Shown: piece by piece, positions 16,453 to 24,505 of the stretch | Layout of the letters: every line of letters begins with the position of its first letter | How positions within the stretch are numbered: position 1 is the stretch's first letter | NCBI GenBank assembly: GCA_964531735.1 | Contig: CAZHGD010000045.1 | Span: 1-46,981 of the forward strand | Origin: CAZHGD01 sp964531735 | GTDB lineage: Bacteria > Armatimonadota > UBA10988 | Reading direction: 5' to 3' | Length of the DNA: 46,981 nt | Position numbers and translations under genes: made by a program | Notes under the pieces: model-generated | Database searches by the model: none | What the model was told of the DNA's origin: nothing | Seen by the model: only the letters and a program-made list of their open reading frames with translations

Positions 16453-18033
16453 ATGACGACATTCGGCGGTGTGATGGTACAGGTTGCCGCGCTGGGCTGG
16501 CTGGTGGTTGCGCCGGGCGAAGCTGCAGAAGTGACCCGCGGCGAGACGGTGCTGAGTCCGGAGTTCGCCCAGGCGGAGGAGCGCGGGCGCTGGTCGCAGG
16601 CGCCGTTCGCCGTGTGGCAGGAGGGGCCCGAGGGCCGCCAGGTGCTGCGGGTCACCGTGCCGGCCGACCAGGCCAAGGACGGCCACATGGTCAGCCGGCG
16701 GTTCGACCTGACGCGCTATCGTGGCTGCCGCGTGCTGTTCGAGTGCCGCGCCAAGGCTGACGGCGTCAGCAAGCCGCTGGCGTCCTACCTGGGCACCAAG
16801 TTCATGCTCCACTACCAGACGCCGGCGGCGGGTCCGCGCTGGATCAACGAGAACAACGTCTACGGGACCTTCGACTGGAAGCGCCTGAGCTTCGTCGAGG
16901 TCGTCGCGGCCGATGCCGGTCCGGCGGAGCTGAGCCTCGGCCTGCAGGGCAGTTCGGGCACGGTCTGGTTCGATCAGATCAAGGTGACCGTGCTGGCGCT
17001 GCCGCGCCCGCCGCGCCCGCAGCCGCCGGCCAATCCGGGGCCGGTGTTCAAGGGCCACCACCTGCCGCGTCTGCGCGGCGTCATGTCGCCGAACAAGTTC
17101 CGCGACGAGGACCTGCGCGTGCTGGGGCAGGAGTGGGGCGCCAACGTGATTCGCTGGCAGATGACGCGCAACTGGGGCGCCACCGGCACCGAGCGCGACC
17201 TGGGGGAGTACGACCGCTGGATGGACGGCAAGCTGGCCGAACTCGACCAGGCGCTGGAGTCCTGCCGCCGCTATGGCATCAAGGTGGTGGTCGACGTGCA
17301 CTCGCCGCCGGGCGGACGCTACGCCAACAGCGACATGGCCATGTTCTTCGAGCCGAAGTACCAGGACCACTTCGTGGCCCTGTGGGAGAAGATCGCCCGG
17401 CGCTACCGCGGCAACCAGGTCATCTGGGGCTACGATCTGGTCAACGAGCCGGTGCAGGCCCAGCCGTCGCCGGCAGGGGTGGCCGACTACCTCGGCACGC
17501 AGGTGCGCGCGGCCAAGGCCATTCGCAAGATCGACGCCGACATGCCCATCTTCATCGAGTCGGCGCAGTGGGATTCCGCAGGCGGCTTCCGCGATCTCGA
17601 CCCGGTGGACGTGCCGAACGTCATCTACCAGGTCCACATGTACGATCCGGGCCAGTTCACGCACCAGGGCGTCCATGGCAGCCAAGTGGGCGTGAAGTAC
17701 CCCGGCTCGATCGGTGGCGTGGAGTACGACAAGGAGCGCCTGCGCCGCGTCCTGGCGCCGGTGCGCGAGTTCCAGCGCGCGTACAACGTCCACATCTACG
17801 TGGGCGAGTTCAGCGCCATCCGCTGGGCGCCGGGCGCGGCCGACTACCTGCGCGACTGCCTCGACCTGTTCGAGGAGTACGACTGGGACTGGACCTACCA
17901 CGCCTATCGCGAGTGGAGCGGGTGGAGCCTGGAGCACAGCAACGACCAGAAGGACGAGCAGCCGGCCCGCCAGCCGACCGACCGCAAGCAGTTGCTGCTG
18001 AGCTGGTTCGCCAAGAACCGCAAGCCGTTCTGA
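16453..18033 (+). CDS. Secreted GH5-type glycoside hydrolase with N-terminal carbohydrate-binding-like domain
   Basis: This 526-residue protein begins with a signal peptide ending near APGEAAE (about residue 25). Residues 30-190 form a jelly-roll-like domain of carbohydrate-binding type (VTVPADQA, WFDQIKVTVL). Residues 200-520 are a clan-A TIM barrel of GH5/cellulase type: the acid/base is Glu332 in LVNEP, the nucleophile is Glu452 in YVGEFS, and HSPPGGR matches the barrel strand 3 loop. It should cleave a beta-linked glucan or mannan outside the cytoplasm; the exact substrate cannot be read. ATG 16453 is preferred over an upstream in-frame start at 16393, which lies before the promoter box. 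Confidence 0.9.
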   Translation: MTTFGGVMVQVAALGWLVVAPGEAAEVTRGETVLSPEFAQAEERGRWSQAPFAVWQEGPEGRQVLRVTVPADQAKDGHMVSRRFDLTRYRGCRVLFECRAKADGVSKPLASYLGTKFMLHYQTPAAGPRWINENNVYGTFDWKRLSFVEVVAADAGPAELSLGLQGSSGTVWFDQIKVTVLALPRPPRPQPPANPGPVFKGHHLPRLRGVMSPNKFRDEDLRVLGQEWGANVIRWQMTRNWGATGTERDLGEYDRWMDGKLAELDQALESCRRYGIKVVVDVHSPPGGRYANSDMAMFFEPKYQDHFVALWEKIARRYRGNQVIWGYDLVNEPVQAQPSPAGVADYLGTQVRAAKAIRKIDADMPIFIESAQWDSAGGFRDLDPVDVPNVIYQVHMYDPGQFTHQGVHGSQVGVKYPGSIGGVEYDKERLRRVLAPVREFQRAYNVHIYVGEFSAIRWAPGAADYLRDCLDLFEEYDWDWTYHAYREWSGWSLEHSNDQKDEQPARQPTDRKQLLLSWFAKNRKPF

Positions 18034-18049
18034 GCGTCGGCCGTCGGAC

Positions 18050-18078
18050 TTGACCCGCCGCGCCGGGCCTGCTACACC
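18050..18078 (+). promoter_or_regulatory. Promoter of the TPR-CHAT gene
   Basis: TTGACC (18050-18055) is followed after 17 bases by TACACC (18073-18078), with the extended TG element at 18070-18071. It lies 17 bases after the GH5 stop codon and 34 bases before the GTG start at 18112, so the CHAT gene is transcribed on its own. Confidence 0.55.
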
Positions 18079-18111
18079 GAGGGTGTCGTCCAGGTCGTCT
18101 GGAGACCACCG

Positions 18112-21100
18112 GTGACGCGACGCGCGTGGGTCGTGGCTGTGGCCGCGGTGCTGCTGCTCGCGCCGGCCGGCCGCGTCGAGGAGACGTTGGCGGAAGCCGA
18201 CCGGCTGGCCCAGGAGGTCGGGCGGCTGGGGTGGGGTGAGGGCAAGTTCGAAGCGGCCGTGCCCCTGGCGCGACGCGAACTGGCCATCCGCGAGCGGCTG
18301 CAGGGGCCGGAGCACCCGGATGTGGCGCGGGCGCTGATACGCTTGGCGGACATGCTCCGCGAGAGCACGCAGTTGCCGGAAGCGGAGGCCCTTTGCCGGC
18401 GCAGCATGCAGATCGCCAAGGCCGTCGTGGGGGACGACCATCGCTTGTACGCCGACGCTCTGTTCGGCCTGGCCGCGGTGCTCAGCGTGCAGGTTCGCCA
18501 TGAGGAGGCATTGCCGTTGCGTCGGCAGGTCGTGTCCATCTACCACCGCAACGGCGGCGAGAACCAGATCGGCTATGCCCTCGCCGTGCATTGCCTCGCG
18601 GACACACTGCGATGGCTGGACCGCCCGGCCGAAGCCGAGCCGCTGTACCGGCGGGCTTACTCGATACGCCGGGGCCTGCTCGGCGAGTCAGCGGGCAGCA
18701 CCATTGGGAGCCTGCTGGGCATTGCGCAAGTGCTGGCTGCGACCGGGCGACGGGCCGAGGCCTTGCGGCTTGTGCCGCAGCTCCTCGACGGCTACTACAA
18801 GACGGCCGGCGAGACCCACCCGACCACCTTGGGGGCGATGAGCTGGGTCGCCGCGGTCCTGGCCGAGGCGGGGCGGTACACCGAGGCCGAGGCGCTGCTG
18901 CGGCGGGTGCTGGCGGCCAGGAAGCGGGCTCTCGGCGAGCAGAATGCGGTGTACTCCTACGCGTTGTCTGGTCTGGCCGGACTGACGTCCACTCAGGGCC
19001 GGCATCGAGAGGCGGAGGACTTGTACCGCCAGGCCTGGGCCATTCAAATGCAGTTGCTGGGCCCAGCGCACCCGAGCACCACACAGACGTTGCGGTACGT
19101 CGCGCGGGAATGCTACCTGGAGGGGCCTGAGCGTGCCGCCGCCGCGGTGGCGGCCATCCGGCAATGGCACGCGGCCGAACGCGAGGCCCACGGCGAGCGC
19201 GCCTTGCGTACCGGCTGTGCGAGCGGATGCCTCGGTGCCATGCTGTGCTGGAGTGGCGAGTACCAGCAAGGGCTGGCCGTTGGGCGGGCCAACCTGGCGC
19301 GGGCGCAGGAGGGCGGCGACCGCCGCGACTACCTCAACGCGCTGACGGTGCTCTCGGTCATGCTGGTCGAATCCGAACACCGCGCCGAAGCCGAGCAGTT
19401 GTACCGCCAAGCCGTGCAAATGCACTTCGGACCGGCCGGCCCGCCCAAGCCGAGCGGGCGGCTGTGGCTGGGCTTCTGGGTCACTCGGCACGCCCTGGCA
19501 GGGACGCCCGAGCGGGCTCTGGCCTACCTTGACGAGGCGCTGCAGGCGGAGCAGCGCGAGGTCAACCTGGCGCTACCGGCCCTCGCCGAACCGGACCAGA
19601 TCGCCTACATGAAGACGTGCGAGAGCGGCTTCGCCGCCCTCCTCAGTCTGGCCCGATCCCGGCCGACCGAGGCGGCCTTTGTCCGCACCGCGCTCGACTG
19701 GACGCTGCGCCGCAAGGGGCTCATCCTCTCCACACTGCTCCAGGAGCGGCAGGCGCTGCGGCTGTCGGCCGACCCGGCCACGGCGCCGACCTGGTCCGCA
19801 CTGCGCATCGCGCAGTCGCAGTTCTCCAAGCTGTCGCTGGCCGGGCCGGGCAAGGAGGGCGCCGAGGCCCACCGTCGCCGGCTCGACGAGGTGGCCAGCG
19901 AGATCGAGACGCGGCGCAAGGCGCTGGCCGAGCAGAGCGCAGCCGTGCGCAACCAGCAGCGGACCGAGGAGGCCGATGCTCAGAAGGTGGCCGACGCGCT
20001 GCCCCGGGGCTCGGCGTTGGTCGAGTTGGTCACCTACCGCGTCTTCGACTACCAGGCCAGAGGCTCCGAGGGTCATCCCTACGCGCCGTGGCGCGAGCCG
20101 GCCTACCTCGCCTTCGTCCTGCGGGCGGGCTCAGCCGCCGCGACGCTGGTCGATCTGGGTGCGGCCAAGGACATAGACGACGCCGTGGGCGAGTTCCAGA
20201 CCGCCGCGCGTGACCCGCGCCGGCGTGGCCCCACGGCGGGGCAGCGGCTGCGCGAGTCGGTCTGGACCAGGCTCGAGCCGCACCTGGGCGGGGCGACGCG
20301 AGTGTACCTGGCCCCAGACGGCATGTTGAACCTGGTCTCATTCGGCGCCTTGCCCGACGGCGGCGGTGGCTACCTGGCCGAGCGCTACACGTTCGTGACG
20401 CTGGCCTCCGGGCGCGACCTGCTGCGCCGGCCGGCGCCGGCCGGGCAACGCGGCCTGATGGGCATCTTCGCCGACCCGGACTTCGGCACGGCCAACGCCG
20501 GCCCGGCGCGTGACCGGTTGGCTCGCCTGACGGTGGATGATCGGGCGGCACTGGTTAGGATGAGCCTGCCGCGGCTGCCCGGCACGCGCGCTGAAGGCGA
20601 GGCGATTGCCGCTCTGGCGCGGGCGCAGGGCTACGAGGTGGGCATGCGGCTCGACCGCGACGCGACCGAGGCGGCCATCAAGAGTTTGGCGCGCCCGCGC
20701 CTGCTGCACGTGGCCAGCCACGGCTTCTTCCTGCCCGATGTGCAGGCGCAGGCCAGTGCCGCCGATCCCCGCTCGGCCGCGGCAGCGGTGGCGGGGCAGG
20801 TGGCGCTGACGCCAGGCAACCCGATGCAGCGCTCCGGCCTGGTGTTGGCCGGCGCCGAACGGGCGATGCGCGGCGAGCCGCTGCCCGACGGCGACGAGGA
20901 CGGCATCCTGACCGCGGAGGAGGCGGCCACGCTCGATTTGGAGACGACGCAACTGGTCTGCCTGAGCGCCTGCGAGACCGGGCAAGGAGTGGTCCGCCGC
21001 GGTGAAGGCGTGATGGGCCTGCGGCGGGCGCTGGTGCTGGCCGGCACCGACGGCCTGGTGATGAGCCTGTGGAGTGTGCCCGACCAGGAGACACGCGAGG

Positions 21101-21273
21101 TGATGGTGGGGTTCTACCGGCGCTACCTGGAGAGTGGTGACGCGCCGCGCTCCCTGGCCGAAGCGCAGCGTGCGTTCCTCGCCGAACGGCGCGCCGCGCA
21201 CCGGTCGCAGGCACCCTACTACTGGGGTGCGTTCGTGGTCGGCGGTGGCGAACCGCGGGCCGCCACACCATAG
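18112..21273 (+). CDS. Exported TPR-repeat protein with C-terminal CHAT peptidase-like domain
   Basis: This 1053-residue protein starts at GTG 18112 (GGAG nine bases upstream) with a signal-like hydrophobic segment (5-22). About residues 25-480 are tetratricopeptide repeats of the kinesin-light-chain type, seen as repeated units such as RRAEALRLVPQLL and RYTEAEALLRRVLAARKRALG. A helical linker follows, then a CHAT domain (about 740-1045), a caspase/separase relative. The catalytic dyad looks intact: His870 in HVASHGFF and Cys954 in LSACETG. CHAT proteins are proteases or protein-interaction modules in cell-death and defence settings. No partner substrate gene is adjacent. It stands between two sugar hydrolases and has its own promoter. 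Confidence 0.93.
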   Translation: MTRRAWVVAVAAVLLLAPAGRVEETLAEADRLAQEVGRLGWGEGKFEAAVPLARRELAIRERLQGPEHPDVARALIRLADMLRESTQLPEAEALCRRSMQIAKAVVGDDHRLYADALFGLAAVLSVQVRHEEALPLRRQVVSIYHRNGGENQIGYALAVHCLADTLRWLDRPAEAEPLYRRAYSIRRGLLGESAGSTIGSLLGIAQVLAATGRRAEALRLVPQLLDGYYKTAGETHPTTLGAMSWVAAVLAEAGRYTEAEALLRRVLAARKRALGEQNAVYSYALSGLAGLTSTQGRHREAEDLYRQAWAIQMQLLGPAHPSTTQTLRYVARECYLEGPERAAAAVAAIRQWHAAEREAHGERALRTGCASGCLGAMLCWSGEYQQGLAVGRANLARAQEGGDRRDYLNALTVLSVMLVESEHRAEAEQLYRQAVQMHFGPAGPPKPSGRLWLGFWVTRHALAGTPERALAYLDEALQAEQREVNLALPALAEPDQIAYMKTCESGFAALLSLARSRPTEAAFVRTALDWTLRRKGLILSTLLQERQALRLSADPATAPTWSALRIAQSQFSKLSLAGPGKEGAEAHRRRLDEVASEIETRRKALAEQSAAVRNQQRTEEADAQKVADALPRGSALVELVTYRVFDYQARGSEGHPYAPWREPAYLAFVLRAGSAAATLVDLGAAKDIDDAVGEFQTAARDPRRRGPTAGQRLRESVWTRLEPHLGGATRVYLAPDGMLNLVSFGALPDGGGGYLAERYTFVTLASGRDLLRRPAPAGQRGLMGIFADPDFGTANAGPARDRLARLTVDDRAALVRMSLPRLPGTRAEGEAIAALARAQGYEVGMRLDRDATEAAIKSLARPRLLHVASHGFFLPDVQAQASAADPRSAAAAVAGQVALTPGNPMQRSGLVLAGAERAMRGEPLPDGDEDGILTAEEAATLDLETTQLVCLSACETGQGVVRRGEGVMGLRRALVLAGTDGLVMSLWSVPDQETREVMVGFYRRYLESGDAPRSLAEAQRAFLAERRAAHRSQAPYYWGAFVVGGGEPRAATP

Positions 21274-21294
21274 CCCGGCAGCCGCTCGCGCGTC

Positions 21295-23757
21295 CTACCG
21301 CTGGCGGTAGCGCAGCATGACGCTGCCCGGCGCCGTCGGAATCTCGATCGCCAGGTGCGCCAACTGGCTGCCCGACAGCACTTCGCTGCGGTTCGCATCG
21401 ACGAACTCGAGGTCGTAGGCCGCCGCCGGGTCGATCTCGCGCAAGGCCAGGTCGAGCACCTTGTACGGGCTTTGGTCGCGGCGGAACAGGACGGCCAGAC
21501 CGGCTTTCAGGTCGGGTCGGTGGAACTGCCAGCCGCACCACTGCCGGCGGTCGCCGTTGATGTCCACCAGCGGGTAGTAGTCACCGCACCAGTACGGCCG
21601 GTCGGCCTTGGTCTGAGCGATCATCTGCTTGGCCTGAGCCACATCGAACGTGCCCGCGCGAGTGTCCAGGCACAGGCTGGCGCCGGTGGTGGCCACGCTG
21701 CGCCAGGTGTACGCGTCGAAGCCCCAGACGCCGGCGCTGTGCAGCGGCACATACAGGCTCAGACCGGCCGTCTGCACCTGGTCCCAGACCGGTTCGGCGT
21801 GGCCGCAGCACTGGCTGTCGCTGCGCCAGAGCGGGATGCTGCGCGTGCAGGTCTCCAGGTCGATGCGCCGACCGCCGCTGGCGCAGTTGTCGATTTGCAG
21901 GCCCGGCTGGCGCCGGCGCAGCTCGTCCCACAGCCAGTACAGCCCCTCGACATAGCGGATCTCGGCGATGCCTTGCCGATCGGGTGCGTCGGCTTTCTGC
22001 CAGAACGGCAGCGGGGCGATGTTGAAGTCGTTGCGGTAGATGTCGACGCCCCAGTCGGCCAGCCGCTGCGACAGGTGGTCGGCCAGCCAGGCGCGCGCGG
22101 CCGGATCGCCCAGGTTGAACAAGCCGTCACCTTCGCCCATCCGGAGTACCCATTCGGGATGCTCCCGGCCGATGCGGCTGGCCGGATGGACGCGCTCGGG
22201 CTCGAACCACAGCACGAAGGTCATGCCGCGCTGGTGCGCCGCGTCGCCCACCGGGCGCAGGCCACGCGGGAAAGCCTCTTTCTTCGGCAGCCACGAGCCA
22301 ACGCCATTGGGCCAGCCGCCTTCGAACCAGCCGGCGTCGAGCCAGTAGCCCTCGACGCCCAACTCGGCCATCGTCTTCTGGCAGGCGAGCTGGTTGGCTT
22401 CGGTCACGTCGTTGCCGCTGTTGTAGACGAACCAGGTGTTCATCGTCACGGGCGCTGGCACGGGCCCGTCCGCCGTGCGCGGTACGTAGTGCCGCAGCAT
22501 GGTGCGCCGGCACAGGTTGTGGCCGCGCAGCGGATCGGCACCCCGCCACCAGCCGAGGAGGATGCGCGGCGTGCGCACGCTCTCGCCGCTGTGCAGCCGG
22601 AAGTGCGTCGTCTGTTGGCCGGCGCTCAACCGCATCTCGCGGCCCTGACCGCGCACCAGGTCCAGCGCCCATTGGCCCGACCAGCCGACCGCGCCGACCA
22701 GGCCGCCGCCGGCCCACGACAGGTTGAAGAACGGCAGTACGCCATCGGACGAGCGGCCGCCGTTCGGCGCCAGGTGGTGCTTGGCGCCCAGCGGCACCGG
22801 CGACGTTAGCGGCAGGAAGTCGGTCGGGCTACAGGTGCTGCCGCGTGAGTGGTGCAGCGTCACCTCGCCCGTCGGCGGCGCCACCACCGGCAGATCGAGC
22901 GGACGAACCGCCTCGATCAGCTCACTGTCGCCAGCGCCCGGATGGCGCAGGTGCAGCACCCACTCCACCGCCGGCAGGTCGCCGTAGACGATGGCCTGGC
23001 AGGTGATCTCCAGTCCGCCGGCCGGGTCGGTGAAGACCAGTTCGTGACGCACTGTGCCGGTCTCGACGGCCTGCTGCGTGTGCCGGCGCGGCCAGCCGCC
23101 GATCAGTTCGGACAGCGGCTTGCCGCCGTACTGCAGCGAGAAGGGGAGGGCCGTCGTCGGGCCGGTGCCCGCGGCGGTCACGGGCAGCTCGTCGAGCCAG
23201 AGCTTCGTGCCGTCGGCCAGCTCGACTTGCGCGTCGGCCCAGTCCGACTGGTCCCAGCCGGGCCCGTCGCCGCCGTCGCCGATGCGCAACACGAACTCCC
23301 GAGCGCCGTTCAGCGCCACGTCGACGGCCAGCGGGGCCTGTCCGCCGCGGTGGACGCCGGAGCGCCAGGCTTCCTGGCCGCCCACCTCGACGTGGAAGGT
23401 GACGCTGCCGCGCTGGCCGGCGGTGTCGTAGTTGTTGTCGACGCCGGCCGCGGCGGTGAACCGGCGGCCCGGCTGGGGCAGACGGACGACGAACTCGCTG
23501 GTCGAGTGGCTGCCGAGGCCGTGCTGGTAGTCGACGGTGCCGATGCGCAGCGGCGTGCCGAGGATGCACCGCCGGAGCTTCATCTCGCCGTGGTCCTGCC
23601 GCTTCACCTCGATGCCGACGGGCGGCGGCACGGGTGACGGGTCGCCGAGGAAGGCCCGCGCGAACCAGGCATTCAGTTCGGCCTGCTCGGCCGCGGTGTC
23701 GGCGGGCACGGCGGCGGTGAGACTGAGCGGCAAGAGGCTGAAGCAGAGGGGCGACAT
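21295..23757 (-). CDS. Secreted NPCBM-GH36 alpha-galactosidase
   Basis: This 820-residue protein has a short signal peptide, an NPCBM-type carbohydrate-binding domain (about 40-190; GTVDYQHGLGSHSTSE, GVDNNYDT), a beta-sandwich and a GH36 catalytic barrel. Motifs include YWLDAGWF, FVLWFEPERV, the nucleophile Asp577 in RNDFN and the acid/base Asp647 in WRSD; DNCASGGRRIDLE lies between them. It should hydrolyse terminal alpha-galactosides. The frame is open for another 113 codons upstream, but ATG 23757 has GGAG eight bases before it and starts the signal peptide. Its stop faces that of the CHAT gene at a distance of 21 bases. Confidence 0.92.
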   Translation of the reverse strand: MSPLCFSLLPLSLTAAVPADTAAEQAELNAWFARAFLGDPSPVPPPVGIEVKRQDHGEMKLRRCILGTPLRIGTVDYQHGLGSHSTSEFVVRLPQPGRRFTAAAGVDNNYDTAGQRGSVTFHVEVGGQEAWRSGVHRGGQAPLAVDVALNGAREFVLRIGDGGDGPGWDQSDWADAQVELADGTKLWLDELPVTAAGTGPTTALPFSLQYGGKPLSELIGGWPRRHTQQAVETGTVRHELVFTDPAGGLEITCQAIVYGDLPAVEWVLHLRHPGAGDSELIEAVRPLDLPVVAPPTGEVTLHHSRGSTCSPTDFLPLTSPVPLGAKHHLAPNGGRSSDGVLPFFNLSWAGGGLVGAVGWSGQWALDLVRGQGREMRLSAGQQTTHFRLHSGESVRTPRILLGWWRGADPLRGHNLCRRTMLRHYVPRTADGPVPAPVTMNTWFVYNSGNDVTEANQLACQKTMAELGVEGYWLDAGWFEGGWPNGVGSWLPKKEAFPRGLRPVGDAAHQRGMTFVLWFEPERVHPASRIGREHPEWVLRMGEGDGLFNLGDPAARAWLADHLSQRLADWGVDIYRNDFNIAPLPFWQKADAPDRQGIAEIRYVEGLYWLWDELRRRQPGLQIDNCASGGRRIDLETCTRSIPLWRSDSQCCGHAEPVWDQVQTAGLSLYVPLHSAGVWGFDAYTWRSVATTGASLCLDTRAGTFDVAQAKQMIAQTKADRPYWCGDYYPLVDINGDRRQWCGWQFHRPDLKAGLAVLFRRDQSPYKVLDLALREIDPAAAYDLEFVDANRSEVLSGSQLAHLAIEIPTAPGSVMLRYRQR

Positions 23758-23949
23758 CGACGAGCTCCGGTGGGTGGAAGGTTCGGCAACCTGGCTGCAC
23801 CACCTTCGGCCGGTGCTGGTCTCCGGAGGTCCCGGTCTGCCGATGGTGAATGGGCGGATGGACTGGCATGGGTCAGCGAGTGCATCGCGGTGCACGTGGC
23901 GCCGAGCCGAACGTAGACGCGGCCGAAGCGCCTTGCGGAAGGATGGAGC

Positions 23950-24399
23950 ATGAGTACTGTGGAGCACGCCATCGCTCTGGCGGCGCAGGCGCACCAAGGC
24001 CAGGTCGATTGGGCTGGCGAACCATACATCCTGCACCCGTTGCGCGTGATGATGGCGCAGACGACCGCCGAGGGCCGGATGGCCGCCGTGCTCCATGATG
24101 TCGTCGAGGACACCGCCTGGACTCTGGACGGTCTGCGTGCCGAGGGCTTCGCGCCGGCGGTGGTCGCGGCCGTGGAAGCCGTATCAAGGCGAGATGGCGA
24201 GGGCTACGAGGACTTCGTCCGCCGCGCCGCGGGCGATCCGATCGGCCGTCAAGTCAAGCTCGCCGATCTGGTGGACAACAGCGATATGAGCCGGCTGCCA
24301 AATGCCACCGAGCGGGACTACCAGCGCACTGAAAAGTACCGCCGCGCCATTGAGTTGCTGCGGTCACTCGACCCAACCGCGACAGCCGCTGACCGGTGA
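23950..24399 (+). CDS. Mesh1-like small alarmone hydrolase (HD domain)
   Basis: This 149-residue single-domain protein looks like the (p)ppGpp hydrolase half of SpoT/Rel. The family's metal and catalytic positions are all present: His29 in LHPLRV, His49-Asp50 and Glu53-Asp54 in HDVVED, Asp106 and Asn110 in KLADLVDN. It lacks a synthetase domain, so it can only remove the alarmone (or a related nucleotide such as NADPH, as reported for Mesh1). AAGGA lies about six bases before the ATG. It is divergent from the alpha-galactosidase across 192 bases that hold both promoters, which I could not resolve. Confidence 0.85.
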   Translation: MSTVEHAIALAAQAHQGQVDWAGEPYILHPLRVMMAQTTAEGRMAAVLHDVVEDTAWTLDGLRAEGFAPAVVAAVEAVSRRDGEGYEDFVRRAAGDPIGRQVKLADLVDNSDMSRLPNATERDYQRTEKYRRAIELLRSLDPTATAADR

Positions 24400-24442
24400 T
24401 GCGGGCCAGCGGCGACCGCGCGCCCCACAGAGAGACGGCAAC

Positions 24443-24466
24443 GCCCTGGAAGGTCCTGCCCAGGGC
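24443..24466. terminator. Hairpin between alarmone hydrolase and beta-helix genes
   Basis: Perfect 7-base arms GCCCTGG (24443-24449) and CCAGGGC (24460-24466) enclose a 10-base loop. No T-run follows, so it is at best a weak intrinsic terminator for the upstream gene. Confidence 0.3.
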
Positions 24467-24475
24467 CCGGCCAAT

Positions 24476-24484
24476 TGCTACCTG
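24476..24484 (+). promoter_or_regulatory. Extended -10-like element before the beta-helix gene
   Basis: TGC followed by TACCTG lies 21 bases before the ATG at 24506 and directly after the hairpin. The match is weak, but it repeats the TGCTA pattern seen before other genes here. Confidence 0.25.
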
Positions 24485-24505
24485 CAGTTGTGGAGGTGCC
24501 GCACC

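Noticed and set aside
16405..18591. Minus-strand frame of 728 codons over the GH5 gene
   Set aside because: The GH5 reading has a signal peptide, NEP and GEFS catalytic motifs; the opposite frame has no domain.
18112..21273. A CHAT-based defence island
   Set aside because: No gasdermin, effector, CRISPR, toxin or phage gene lies nearby, and the protein appears to be exported.
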